The translations under genes and the position numbers were made by a program. A stretch of DNA of 64,000 bases, taken from Lachnospiraceae bacterium (lineage in GTDB: Bacteria > Bacillota > Clostridia > Lachnospirales > Lachnospiraceae). The stretch covers positions 124,001 to 188,000 of the forward strand of contig JAFTKW010000019.1 in the NCBI GenBank assembly GCA_017453065.1, written 5' to 3'. The notes below the pieces were generated by a model that was not told where the DNA came from, ran no database searches, and saw nothing but the letters and a program-made list of their open reading frames with translations. Positions within the stretch are counted from its first letter, which is position 1. Each line of letters opens with the position of its first letter. Shown piece after piece: positions 25,657 through 33,254 of this stretch.

Positions 25657-27486
25657 TTATTTTTTCATGCTTGCACGTTTGCGCAAGGTTGGATCCAAAA
25701 TCTTTTTGCGGATACGCAAGGATTTGGGTGTGACCTCTAAAAGTTCATCGGTATCAATGAAGTCTAAAGACTGTTCCAAACTCATGATTTTTGGAGGTGT
25801 CAGTCGAAGCGCTTCGTCTGCAGAGGAGGAACGAGTGTTAGTCAACTGTTTTTTCTTGCAGACATTCAATTCAATATCTTCACCACGACCGTTTTCGCCT
25901 ACAACCATTCCGGAATATACTTTGACGCCTGGACCAACGAATAGGGTGCCGCGTTCCTGTGCATTGTAAAGACCGTAGGTGATGGTTTCACCTGCTTCAA
26001 ATGCGATGAGAGAGCCTTGCTTGCGATACTGGATATCGCCTTTGTATGGAGCATAGCCGTCAAAAATAGAGTTCATAATACCATTTCCTTTGGTATCTGT
26101 CATGAATTCACCACGGTAACCGATCAAACCTCTGGAAGGAATGGAGAATTCTAGTCGTGTATAACCGCCAGATGCAACGCCCATATTGCGAAGTTCTCCT
26201 TTGCGTTGGCTGAGCTTTTCGATAACAGAACCAGAGTATTCTTCAGGAACATCAATATAGGTTAATTCCATTGGCTCAAGAAGAGACCCCTTTTCATCCT
26301 TTTTGTAGAGTACTTCTGCTTTGCTTACTGCAAATTCAAATCCTTCGCGGCGCATATTTTCAATCAGAACGGAGAGATGTAATTCGCCACGTCCAGAGAC
26401 TTTGAAGGAATCAGCGGAATCTGTTTCCTCCACACGCAAGGATACGTCAGTGTTTAATTCTCTAAACAATCGATCGCGAAGATGTCTACTGGTTACATAC
26501 TTACCCTCCTGACCTGCTAGTGGAGAGTCATTTACGATAAAGTGCATAGCAATGGTAGGCTCGCTAATCTTTTGGAAAGGGATTGGCTCAATCTTTTCAG
26601 GAGCACAAAGGGTATCTCCGATATGAATATCTGTGATACCAGAAATGGCTACGATAGAACCGATGCCTGCTTCTGATACTTCGACTTTGGACAGGCCATC
26701 GAATTCGTATAATTTACTGATTTTTACTTTTTTCTGTTTTGACTCATCATGTGCATTGCAGAGAACAACTTCTTGATTAACACGAATTACACCATTGTCC
26801 ACTTTTCCTACGCCAATACGGCCCACGTATTCGTTGTAATCAATGGTACTGATGAGCAACTGAGTTGCCTCATCTGGATCGCCTTCAGGAGCAGGAATGT
26901 GCTCAAGGATTGCATCAAAGAGGGGCTTCATATCTTTGTTCTTTACAGTCAAATTGGCAGTTGCGCTGCCATTTTTAGCAGAGGCATAGATGACTGGGCT
27001 GTCTAAGTAACTATCGTCGGCATCCAAGTCGAGCAGCAATTCATAGACTTCATCAACCACGTGCTCTGGTCTTGCTTCTGGTCTATCAATTTTGTTTACA
27101 CAAATGACAATAGGAAGCTTCAATTCTAATGCTTTGCGAAGAACAAATTTGGTCTGAGGCATAGCGCCTTCAAAGGCATCTACTACCAAAACAACACCAT
27201 TTACCATCTTGAGTACACGTTCTACTTCACCACCGAAGTCTGCATGTCCTGGAGTATCGATAATGTTGATTTTAGTATTTTTGTAGCTTACGGCTGTGTT
27301 CTTTGCCAAGATAGTGATACCACGTTCTCTTTCGATATCACCAGAGTCCATAACACGTTCTGCAACTTCCTGGTTTTCGCGGAAGACACCACTCTGCTTT
27401 AAAAGCTCGTCTACCAAGGTGGTTTTGCCGTGGTCAACGTGAGCGATGATAGCAATATTTCTTATATCATTTCTTTGTTGTCTCAT
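25657..27486 (-). CDS. typA: Ribosome-associated translational GTPase TypA/BipA
   Basis: 609 residues. A translational GTPase that binds the 70S ribosome and assists 50S assembly at low temperature or stress. Motifs: G1 AHVDHGKTT (residues 15-23), switch [10 protein letters not shown]3 [15 protein letters not shown]4 NKIDRPEA, then the EF-G-like domains and the BipA C-terminal domain with [11 protein letters not shown] and [17 protein letters not shown] precedes the ATG. Monocistronic, with its own promoter. Confidence 0.97.
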   Translation of the reverse strand: MRQQRNDIRNIAIIAHVDHGKTTLVDELLKQSGVFRENQEVAERVMDSGDIERERGITILAKNTAVSYKNTKINIIDTPGHADFGGEVERVLKMVNGVVLVVDAFEGAMPQTKFVLRKALELKLPIVICVNKIDRPEARPEHVVDEVYELLLDLDADDSYLDSPVIYASAKNGSATANLTVKNKDMKPLFDAILEHIPAPEGDPDEATQLLISTIDYNEYVGRIGVGKVDNGVIRVNQEVVLCNAHDESKQKKVKISKLYEFDGLSKVEVSEAGIGSIVAISGITDIHIGDTLCAPEKIEPIPFQKISEPTIAMHFIVNDSPLAGQEGKYVTSRHLRDRLFRELNTDVSLRVEETDSADSFKVSGRGELHLSVLIENMRREGFEFAVSKAEVLYKKDEKGSLLEPMELTYIDVPEEYSGSVIEKLSQRKGELRNMGVASGGYTRLEFSIPSRGLIGYRGEFMTDTKGNGIMNSIFDGYAPYKGDIQYRKQGSLIAFEAGETITYGLYNAQERGTLFVGPGVKVYSGMVVGENGRGEDIELNVCKKKQLTNTRSSSADEALRLTPPKIMSLEQSLDFIDTDELLEVTPKSLRIRKKILDPTLRKRASMKK

Positions 27487-27543
27487 ATTTTCTCCTCAAT
27501 ACTTGTCCTATACGGACCGAAACAAGGTTTTCAAAACTTATAA

Positions 27544-27572
27544 AGTATAGCACCTTTTATTATGCTACGCAA
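27544..27572 (-). promoter_or_regulatory. Extended -10 promoter for typA
   Basis: On the minus strand: -35 TTGCGT (27572-27567), 17 bp, TGC extension, -10 TATACT (27549-27544). About 58 bases of leader precede the ATG. Confidence 0.6.
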
Positions 27573-27711
27573 TGTTTATTTATTTTTATGGAAATTTTTT
27601 GAAATGTCTGTCAAAGCTGTTGATAAGGATGCATTATTTGTCGCCATGTGCGATGGAATTTAGTGTTCTATTTGGAATTTTTGGAGTATAAATAATATTG
27701 CATAACAGAAT

Positions 27712-27739
27712 TAAATTCTTAGGTGTAAATTCTTAAGTG
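27712..27739 (+). repeat. 14-bp tandem repeat before the SSB-like gene
   Basis: TAAATTCTTAGGTG is followed directly by TAAATTCTTAAGTG (one mismatch), ending 18 bases before the ATG. It may be a regulator site or a slippage product. The rest of the 271-bp gap from typA (27487-27757) shows only the typA promoter; I found no convincing promoter for the plus-strand gene. Confidence 0.7.
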
Positions 27740-27757
27740 TAAGAAGGGAGAACGACA

Positions 27758-28399
27758 ATGACGGATAAGGTTATTGAAAACAATCAAGTAAGGGTAATGG
27801 GAGAAATCGTCAGTGACTTTTCTTTCAGCCATGAAATCTTTGGGGAAGGATTTTATATGGTTGATGTGAGAGTTGAGAGATTAAGTGAATCTGTGGATGT
27901 AATTCCAGTGATGGTTTCCGAACGACTGATTGATGTAACAATGGACTTGAAGGGGTATTATGTAGCAATTAATGGCCAATTTAGATCCTACAACAGACAT
28001 GAGGAAAGAAAAAACAAACTGGTTTTGTCGGTGTTTGCAAGAGAGATTGAGTTTGTAGATGAAATTGAGGAAAGTGCTAAGACCAATCAGATTTTCCTTG
28101 ATGGCTACATTTGTAAAGAACCAATTTATCGTAAGACACCACTTGGAAGAGAGATTGCTGATCTTTTGTTGGCTGTAAACAGGCCCTATGGCAAATCTGA
28201 TTACATTCCATGTATTTGCTGGGGAAGAAATGCCAGATATGCCAATAACTTTGTGGTAGGAGAAAGATGTGGCGTATGGGGCAGAATCCAGAGCAGAGAG
28301 TATGTTAAGAAATTAGATGAAGAGAATGTAGAAAAAAGAGTTGCGTATGAAGTTTCTGTAAGTAAATTGGAACTTTTAGAAATGGAGGAAGCAAATTAA
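27758..28399 (+). CDS. Tandem OB-fold, single-stranded DNA-binding-like protein
   Basis: 213 residues with two OB-fold-like halves. The second half (about 105-210) resembles SSB: FLDGYICKEPIYRKTPLGREI...LLLAVNRPYGKSDYIPCICWG, then NARYANNFVVGERCGVWGRI. The first half (about 8-100) has the same strand order (VRVMGEIVSDFSFSHE, YYVAINGQFRSYN) but is more divergent. There is no acidic C-terminal tip of the DDDIPF type, so it is probably not the main replication SSB. AAGGGAG precedes the ATG. It sits alone before the lysine riboswitch. Confidence 0.75.
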   Translation: MTDKVIENNQVRVMGEIVSDFSFSHEIFGEGFYMVDVRVERLSESVDVIPVMVSERLIDVTMDLKGYYVAINGQFRSYNRHEERKNKLVLSVFAREIEFVDEIEESAKTNQIFLDGYICKEPIYRKTPLGREIADLLLAVNRPYGKSDYIPCICWGRNARYANNFVVGERCGVWGRIQSREYVKKLDEENVEKRVAYEVSVSKLELLEMEEAN

Positions 28400-28435
28400 A
28401 GCATTTTTTGCATAAATAAAAGGCAGTAAAGTCTG

Positions 28436-28464
28436 TTGACAGCACTTTATCAAGGTGCTATGAT
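28436..28464 (+). promoter_or_regulatory. Strong promoter of the lysine riboswitch-dapAB unit
   Basis: -35 TTGACA (consensus), 17 bp, TGC extension, -10 TATGAT. Transcription would start near 28471, just ahead of the aptamer. Confidence 0.85.
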
Positions 28465-28485
28465 ATCAAAAGAAACATAAAGAGA

Positions 28486-28651
28486 GATAGAGGTTGCGTT
28501 TTTCAAGAGTACTCTTTAGGATGTGTCAGGCACAGTTGAGTTTTGAGGAAAGGGGAACACGCCGAAAGTAAAGACCACCTGAAAGTCTTGTCTTGGGCAT
28601 ACAATTAAGAGTTGTATGACTGTCATCTAAGAGATTAGATGGGGCGCTATC
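28486..28651 (+). promoter_or_regulatory. Lysine riboswitch (L box)
   Basis: The closing helix P1 is GATAG (28486-28490) with CTATC (to 28651). The conserved core follows the family order: AGAGGTTGCG, AAGAGTACTC, GGGGAACACGCCGAA, CTTGGGCATAC, GTATGACTGTCATC and GATGGGGCGCTATC. When lysine binds, the downstream terminator forms and dapAB is shut off. The promoter upstream and the terminator plus dapA downstream fit this exactly. The gap 28400-28795 is filled by the promoter, this element, the terminator and a short leader. Confidence 0.95.
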
Positions 28652-28670
28652 AAGGTTAAAGAAAAGTGTA

Positions 28671-28706
28671 AGCCGGCCCATACTATATTTATGGCGCCGG
28701 CTTTTT
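28671..28706 (+). terminator. Riboswitch-controlled terminator before dapA
   Basis: Stem AGCCGGC-CCATA with TATGG-(C)-GCCGGCT around a 7-nt loop, then TTTTT. It is the expression platform of the lysine riboswitch; the dapA ATG lies 90 bases further on. Confidence 0.93.
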
Positions 28707-28795
28707 AGCAAAAATGGTTGCTAAAGAAACGTACAATTTACCTAAGAAGTGCTACCGATGTTTCGCCGCTATGTGGCAGAAGAGGAGGAAGAAAT

Positions 28796-29683
28796 ATGTC
28801 AGTATTTACAGGAGCAGGAGTTGCAATTGTCACTCCTATGAAAGCGAACGGAGAGGTTAACTATGAGAAGTTTGCTGAGTTAATTGAATTTCAGATTGAG
28901 GGTGGAAGTGATGCAATTATCGTATGTGGCACCACAGGCGAAGCGTCTACTTTGTCCCATGAAGAGCATCTGGAAGTTGTGAAGTATTGTATTGATAAAG
29001 TTGCTGGAAGAATTCCTGTAATTGCAGGCACAGGTTCTAACTGCACAGAGACAGCTATCTATTTGTCCCAGGAAGCTGAGAAATATGGTGCAGATGGAGT
29101 TCTCTTGGTATCTCCATATTACAACAAAGCAACCCAGAACGGTTTGTATGCACATTTTAAGACAATTGCAGATTCTATTTCCATTCCAGTTATTTTGTAC
29201 AATGTTCCAGGAAGAACTGGATGTAATATTTTGCCTGAGACAGTGGTTCGCCTTTGCCAGGATGTACCAAACATCGTAGGCGTAAAAGAGGCAAGTGGAA
29301 ATATCAGTCAGGTTGCTAGACTTGCAGCACTTGCAAAGGGATGCGTTGATATTTACTCTGGAAATGACGACCAGATTGTTCCTATTCTTTCCTTGGGCGG
29401 AAAAGGAGTTATTTCCGTACTTTCCAATATTGCACCTAAGGAAACACATGAGATCTGTCAGAAATATTTTGATGGAGATGTTCAGGGAAGCTTACAGATT
29501 CAACTTGATGCCATGGAAGTTTGTGACAAACTCTTTATTGAAGTAAATCCTATTCCTGTAAAGAAGGCGTTGAACCTCATGGGAATGGAAGCTGGAACCC
29601 TTCGTATGCCACTTACAGATATGGAACCAGCAAACGCTGCTAAGCTTGAAAAGGCCATGAAAGAATTTGGTATCTTAAACTAA
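28796..29683 (+). CDS. dapA: 4-hydroxy-tetrahydrodipicolinate synthase
   Basis: 295 residues from the ATG at 28796 after GAGGAGG; an in-frame extension to 28718 has no support. The enzyme condenses pyruvate and aspartate semialdehyde, the first committed step to lysine and diaminopimelate. It has the TIM-barrel marks GTTGEASTLSHEEH, PYYNKATQNGLYAHF, the catalytic Tyr in ILYNVPGRTG and the Schiff-base lysine in IVGVKEASG (K164). Under lysine riboswitch control; dapB follows 25 bp later. Confidence 0.97.
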   Translation: MSVFTGAGVAIVTPMKANGEVNYEKFAELIEFQIEGGSDAIIVCGTTGEASTLSHEEHLEVVKYCIDKVAGRIPVIAGTGSNCTETAIYLSQEAEKYGADGVLLVSPYYNKATQNGLYAHFKTIADSISIPVILYNVPGRTGCNILPETVVRLCQDVPNIVGVKEASGNISQVARLAALAKGCVDIYSGNDDQIVPILSLGGKGVISVLSNIAPKETHEICQKYFDGDVQGSLQIQLDAMEVCDKLFIEVNPIPVKKALNLMGMEAGTLRMPLTDMEPANAAKLEKAMKEFGILN

Positions 29684-29708
29684 TAGCAATTCGAAAAGAG
29701 GAACCGAT

Positions 29709-30473
29709 ATGTATAGAATAGTAATGCACGGCTGTAACGGTAAGATGGGGCAGGCGATTTCTGGTTTGGTTGCTGCAGATGATCAGGCGCAGATAGTAGC
29801 TGGTATTGATGCGGTGGACTTTGGCAAGAATCCTTATCCAGTTTATGACAGCATTGAGAAATTGGAAGAACCTTGTGATGTCATCATTGATTTCAGTGTG
29901 GCATCCGCAGTGGATGGACTTTTGGATTACTGCGCGGCGAAAAAGGTCCCTGTTGTGCTTTGCACCACAGGACTTAGTGATGCACAACTTGCAAAAGTAA
30001 AGGAAGCATCCAATAAGGTGGCGATTTTGAAGTCTGCCAATATGTCTTTGGGAATAAATTTGCTTTTGAAAATGCTTAAAAATGCAGCCAGTGTATTAGG
30101 TCCTGCGGGCTATGACATTGAGATAGTTGAAAAACATCACAATTTGAAAGTGGATGCACCAAGCGGTACAGCACTTGCGCTTGCAGATTCCATCAATGAA
30201 GAACTTAATCAAGCATATACTTATGTGTATGACAGAAGTCAGCGCAGAGAAAAACGCGATGCAAAGGAAATTGGTATTTCAGCAGTTCGCGGCGGTACAA
30301 TTGTTGGAGAGCATGATGTCATTTTTGCAGGGGTTGATGAAGTGATTACATTCTCACATAGTGCATATTCCAAGACAGTCTTCGGCAAAGGTGCAATTGA
30401 AGCGGCAAAGTTTTTGAGCGGTAAAGAAGCAGGACTCTATGATATGAGTCATGTGATTGAGGAAATATTGTAA
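29709..30473 (+). CDS. dapB: 4-hydroxy-tetrahydrodipicolinate reductase
   Basis: 254 residues. The second lysine/DAP branch enzyme, NAD(P)H-dependent. The dinucleotide-binding loop HGCNGKMGQ is at residues 7-15, with the catalytic motif EKHHNLKVDAPSGTALA and C-terminal GVDEVITFSHSAYSKTVFGKGA. GAGGAACCGAT precedes the ATG. A terminator ends the dapA-dapB transcript, so the riboswitch controls just these two genes. Confidence 0.97.
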   Translation: MYRIVMHGCNGKMGQAISGLVAADDQAQIVAGIDAVDFGKNPYPVYDSIEKLEEPCDVIIDFSVASAVDGLLDYCAAKKVPVVLCTTGLSDAQLAKVKEASNKVAILKSANMSLGINLLLKMLKNAASVLGPAGYDIEIVEKHHNLKVDAPSGTALALADSINEELNQAYTYVYDRSQRREKRDAKEIGISAVRGGTIVGEHDVIFAGVDEVITFSHSAYSKTVFGKGAIEAAKFLSGKEAGLYDMSHVIEEIL

Positions 30474-30489
30474 TTATTTGCATACAACG

Positions 30490-30515
30490 AAAAAGGACCA
30501 CTTTGGTCCTTTTTC
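30490..30515. terminator. Terminator after dapB
   Basis: Perfect stem AAAAAGGACCA / TGGTCCTTTTT with a CTT loop. The symmetrical A and T runs let it act on the convergent lipoprotein gene as well. Confidence 0.92.
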
Positions 30516-30540
30516 AATTCTTAGATATGATAAAGATGGA

Positions 30541-30969
30541 CTAACGAGTTATGCCGTTTGTAATGTTACGAATTCCCTGGCGAGCATCATCCATCATATT
30601 GTCTACACCGTCCATGATATCTTCACCCAAGGAATCGTTGTCATTAGATGTAGAATTGTCATCTGTGCCATCGGTTACACTGTTGTTGTAGTCATCTTCG
30701 GTTGTGTGATCTACAGTAGGACTAGTTGTGCTATCTGTGATATTATCTTCTCCTACAAGAATGTCATCGTCGTTTGTAGTATTGTTTGTGCCTACGTTGT
30801 TGTCCATGAAACCATCATCTTCCAGGGTAGAGGATGTATCTGTGGTTGTATCTGTTTCAGAACTAACCATGTCATTGGTATCACCTTTTGCTCCACAACC
30901 ACCACATGCTGTGAGGCTGAAGGCAAGCATGACACCTAAAAGGAATACATATAATTTTTTATTTTTCAT
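30541..30969 (-). CDS. Small Asp/Thr/Asn-rich lipoprotein
   Basis: 142 residues from the ATG at 30969, eight bases after GGAGG; the frame runs 19 codons further up without a ribosome-binding site. A lipobox LTACGG predicts lipidation at C22. The rest is low complexity: about 90 residues of Thr, Asp, Asn, Ser with almost no hydrophobics, then an amphipathic C-terminus (IMDGVDNMMDDARQGIRNI) with YhcN/YlaJ-like flavour, too weak to name. The strong compositional bias suggests a surface-exposed flexible spacer holding the C-terminal helix away from the membrane. Function unknown. Confidence 0.75.
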   Translation of the reverse strand: MKNKKLYVFLLGVMLAFSLTACGGCGAKGDTNDMVSSETDTTTDTSSTLEDDGFMDNNVGTNNTTNDDDILVGEDNITDSTTSPTVDHTTEDDYNNSVTDGTDDNSTSNDNDSLGEDIMDGVDNMMDDARQGIRNITNGITR

Positions 30970-30989
30970 AATTAACCTCCAAAAAAGAA

Positions 30990-31017
30990 TTGAACTTAGT
31001 TGTTCTAGGAATAGTAT
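30990..31017 (+). promoter_or_regulatory. Possible promoter for hisA
   Basis: -35-like TTGAAC, 16 bp, -10-like TAGTAT, in the 104-bp divergent gap. Each box matches four of six consensus bases, so this is tentative. Confidence 0.3.
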
Positions 31018-31073
31018 TAACGACATTTTTTAAATTATTCAAAGACAAAAGAACCTATCATAAAGGAGAACAA

Positions 31074-31853
31074 ATGGAATTTAGACCATGTATTGATATT
31101 CACAACGGAAAAGTGAAACAGATTGTTGGCGGAAGTCTTACAGATGAAAAGGACCAAGCAGTTGAAAATTTTGTGGCCAAGGAGAGTGCCGCCAACTTTG
31201 CTAAATTCTACCAACAAAAGGGGATAGTTGGAGGGCATATTATAATGCTCAATAGTGTAGACAGTCCATATTATGAAGCGACAAAAGCTCAGGCAATGGA
31301 AGCGTTAATGGCTTATCCAAACTCTTTGCAAATTGGTGGAGGAATCAATGCAGGCAATGCAAGGTCCTTTATTGAAGCGGGAGCCAGCCATGTCATCGTA
31401 ACTTCTTATGTGTTCAAAGATGGAATGATTAATTATGACAACTTAAAAGCGTTGGTTGATGCAGTGGGAAAAGAACATATTGTTTTGGACTTGAGCTGCA
31501 AAAAGAAAGAGAATGGCTATGTGATTGTTACGGATAGATGGCAAAAGGAGTCCCAAGAGATTTTGGATATCAGTCTTTTGGACAAACTGGCGGATTTTTG
31601 TGATGAATTCTTGATTCATGCAGTGGATGTAGAAGGCAAGAGTAATGGAATAGAACTTGATTTGGTTAAACTGCTTGGAGGCTGGAACAAAAAGCCAGTC
31701 ACTTACGCGGGAGGCGTACATAGTTTTGAAGATTTGGATTTGCTTAAGATGCATGGAAAAGGAAATGTCCATGTTACAATAGGGAGCGCCTTGGACCTAT
31801 TTGGGGGCCAAATGGGGTTTGAAAAGGTCTTAGAATACATAAAAATGCCCTAA
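31074..31853 (+). CDS. hisA: Phosphoribosylformimino-AICAR ribotide isomerase, eukaryotic (HIS6) type
   Basis: 259 residues from the ATG at 31074 after AAAGGAG. The enzyme performs the ProFAR-to-PRFAR ring opening in histidine synthesis. The sequence is not of the usual bacterial HisA form but closely follows yeast His6: FRPCIDIHNGKVKQIVGG, LQIGGGINAGNA, VIVTSYVFKDG, DLSCKKKENGYVIV, FLIHAVDVEGKSNGI and TIGSALDLFGG all have direct counterparts there. The two catalytic acids would be D8 region (CIDIHNG) and the Asp of AVDVEG. It stands alone, outside any his operon, with no visible terminator behind it. Confidence 0.9.
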   Translation: MEFRPCIDIHNGKVKQIVGGSLTDEKDQAVENFVAKESAANFAKFYQQKGIVGGHIIMLNSVDSPYYEATKAQAMEALMAYPNSLQIGGGINAGNARSFIEAGASHVIVTSYVFKDGMINYDNLKALVDAVGKEHIVLDLSCKKKENGYVIVTDRWQKESQEILDISLLDKLADFCDEFLIHAVDVEGKSNGIELDLVKLLGGWNKKPVTYAGGVHSFEDLDLLKMHGKGNVHVTIGSALDLFGGQMGFEKVLEYIKMP

Positions 31854-31900
31854 AAGTGGGGGCAAATATGGAAAAATGTACCAATATTGTTAAATTTACG

Positions 31901-31929
31901 TTGTTTCAAATAGTCACCTGTGGTAAAAT
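31901..31929 (+). promoter_or_regulatory. Extended -10 promoter of the LytM-bactofilin operon
   Basis: -35 TTGTTT, 17 bp, TGG extension, -10 TAAAAT. The LytM-like ATG lies 28 bases beyond the -10 box. Confidence 0.65.
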
Positions 31930-31957
31930 GGAAAAAGTTTACTGGAGGTGACTTTTT

Positions 31958-32674
31958 ATGACTAAAAAGAAACACAAACGAAAAGTAAGCCGTGTATTGA
32001 TATTTACATCTGATGCAGTGGATGCCAATGAAAGACAGTTGAAGCTTCATCCACTGGTGTGTAATATTTTGATTATCATTTTTTGCGTAGTAGTTGGAAG
32101 CCTGATAGGTTATTTCATGAATGAAAGTAAAGTTTGGGCTCAAGTACAGGATGTATATGCAAAGCAAAATAAAACAATTGCTGATTTGCAGGATGTGAAT
32201 GAAGATTTAAATTTGCAGATTGAATCTTTAAACGAAAAGCTTGCAGTGCTCAGCGACACGGTGAATAAACAGACGCAGGATGCACAAGCCTTAAGAGAAC
32301 AGCTCGAGGAGCAGACTACACCAACGGGCTTTCCTTTGACAGGTACGTCGTCCAACGTGCAGGATTTTACGGAAGAAGAGCCCATCTGTGTATGGGAGGC
32401 GGAAGAGAACATTACGGTAGTTGCAACAGCGACAGGAACCGTTTTGGCGGTAGAGAATGATGTGGTCTATGGTTATAAGGTTACAGTAGATCATGGCAAT
32501 GGATATCAGACGATTTACCGCAACAAAGGTGAGGTAAAGGTGAAGGAAGGTGACAGCGTCGCGAGGGGCACCACACTCTTTATTATAGGAAGTGACAACC
32601 GCACCTTAGGGTATCAAATTATGAAGGATGGCATATACATCAATCCGATGGATGTGCTTTCGGTAAGTGGTTAA
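31958..32674 (+). CDS. Degenerate LytM/M23-like membrane protein
   Basis: 238 residues: a basic N-terminus (KKKHKRK), one membrane segment (about 32-51), a coiled coil (about 58-110; DLQDVNEDLNLQIESLNEK), then an M23-like beta domain (about 140-238). In active M23 enzymes zinc is held by an H-x3-D motif and an HxH motif. Here the fold marks VTVDHGNGYQTIYRNKG, VKEGDSVARGTTLFIIG and INPMDVL are present, but the HxH position reads LGYQIM and no H-x3-D is seen, so it is predicted inactive. It probably acts as a scaffold or activator, as degenerate LytM proteins do elsewhere. The bactofilin gene follows 16 bp downstream. GGAGGTGA precedes the ATG. Confidence 0.82.
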   Translation: MTKKKHKRKVSRVLIFTSDAVDANERQLKLHPLVCNILIIIFCVVVGSLIGYFMNESKVWAQVQDVYAKQNKTIADLQDVNEDLNLQIESLNEKLAVLSDTVNKQTQDAQALREQLEEQTTPTGFPLTGTSSNVQDFTEEEPICVWEAEENITVVATATGTVLAVENDVVYGYKVTVDHGNGYQTIYRNKGEVKVKEGDSVARGTTLFIIGSDNRTLGYQIMKDGIYINPMDVLSVSG

Positions 32675-32690
32675 GTGATTGGAGGAAATC

Positions 32691-33167
32691 ATGAAAAAAA
32701 GTGTAGCAAAGATTGGGACTATTATTGGGAAAGGGAATATCATCAATGGAGATTTTCAGGCAGCGAAATCCGTTCGTCTTGATGGTGAGATTGATGGTAA
32801 TGTAACTGTAGGTGGCCTTTTGGTGATTGGTTCTGCAGGCAAAATCAATGGAAATGTAGAAGCTGCAGCTGCTATTGTAGGAGGAGAAGTAACAGGGGAT
32901 ATTACTGCTCCGGACAAGATTGAAATTACAGAAACAGCAAGAGTAATTGGAAATCTTAGAACAAATGTAATCGTAATTGATGAAAAGGCAATTTTCCAGG
33001 GCCAACTTGATATGTATCAGGAAGAAATGCCAGCAAAGCCAAAGAGACGACCACTTCGTGAGAGCAAGGCTGTAAGGAAAACAGCCAAGGATGCGCTCAA
33101 GGAAGCGTTGAGAGAAGTGGATGCTGAGGTAAATCAGCAGGAAGATTCTTATGAGGAAATGGAATAG
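32691..33167 (+). CDS. Bactofilin (polymer-forming cytoskeletal protein)
   Basis: 158 residues from the ATG at 32691, six bases after GGAGG. The central 105 residues form the bactofilin beta-helix with regularly spaced hydrophobics: TIIGKGNIINGDFQAAKSVR, LDGEIDGNVTVGGLLVIG, KINGNVEAAAAIVGGEVTGD. The C-terminal 45 residues are basic then acidic (KPKRRPLRESKAVRK...). Bactofilins polymerise without nucleotide on the inner membrane face and often recruit peptidoglycan hydrolases; in several bacteria they are paired with M23 proteins, as here. Confidence 0.93.
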   Translation: MKKSVAKIGTIIGKGNIINGDFQAAKSVRLDGEIDGNVTVGGLLVIGSAGKINGNVEAAAAIVGGEVTGDITAPDKIEITETARVIGNLRTNVIVIDEKAIFQGQLDMYQEEMPAKPKRRPLRESKAVRKTAKDALKEALREVDAEVNQQEDSYEEME

Positions 33168-33182
33168 ATAAAGATATACAAG

Positions 33183-33215
33183 AAAGTACCGTAGCCAGGC
33201 TACGGTACTTTTTTT
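33183..33215. terminator. Terminator after the bactofilin gene
   Basis: Inverted repeat AAGTACCGTAGCC / GGCTACGGTACTT with a minimal loop, followed by seven or more T. The left A residues may help termination from the convergent lipoprotein gene. Confidence 0.92.
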
Positions 33216-33254
33216 AATGTAATAATATACATGGAGTTGTAATCAAGGAAGGGA

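Noticed and set aside
27604..27663. 19-codon mini-frame (MSVKAVDKDALFVAMCDGI) before the SSB-like gene
   Set aside because: Weak ribosome-binding site, no following attenuator hairpin and no regulatory amino acid run, so no support for a leader peptide.
30457..30939. 160-codon Val/Ile/Cys-rich plus-strand frame at 30.5-30.9 kb
   Set aside because: It is the reverse of the Asp/Thr-rich lipoprotein gene, which has a lipobox and a good ribosome-binding site. The plus frame starts inside dapB and has neither.
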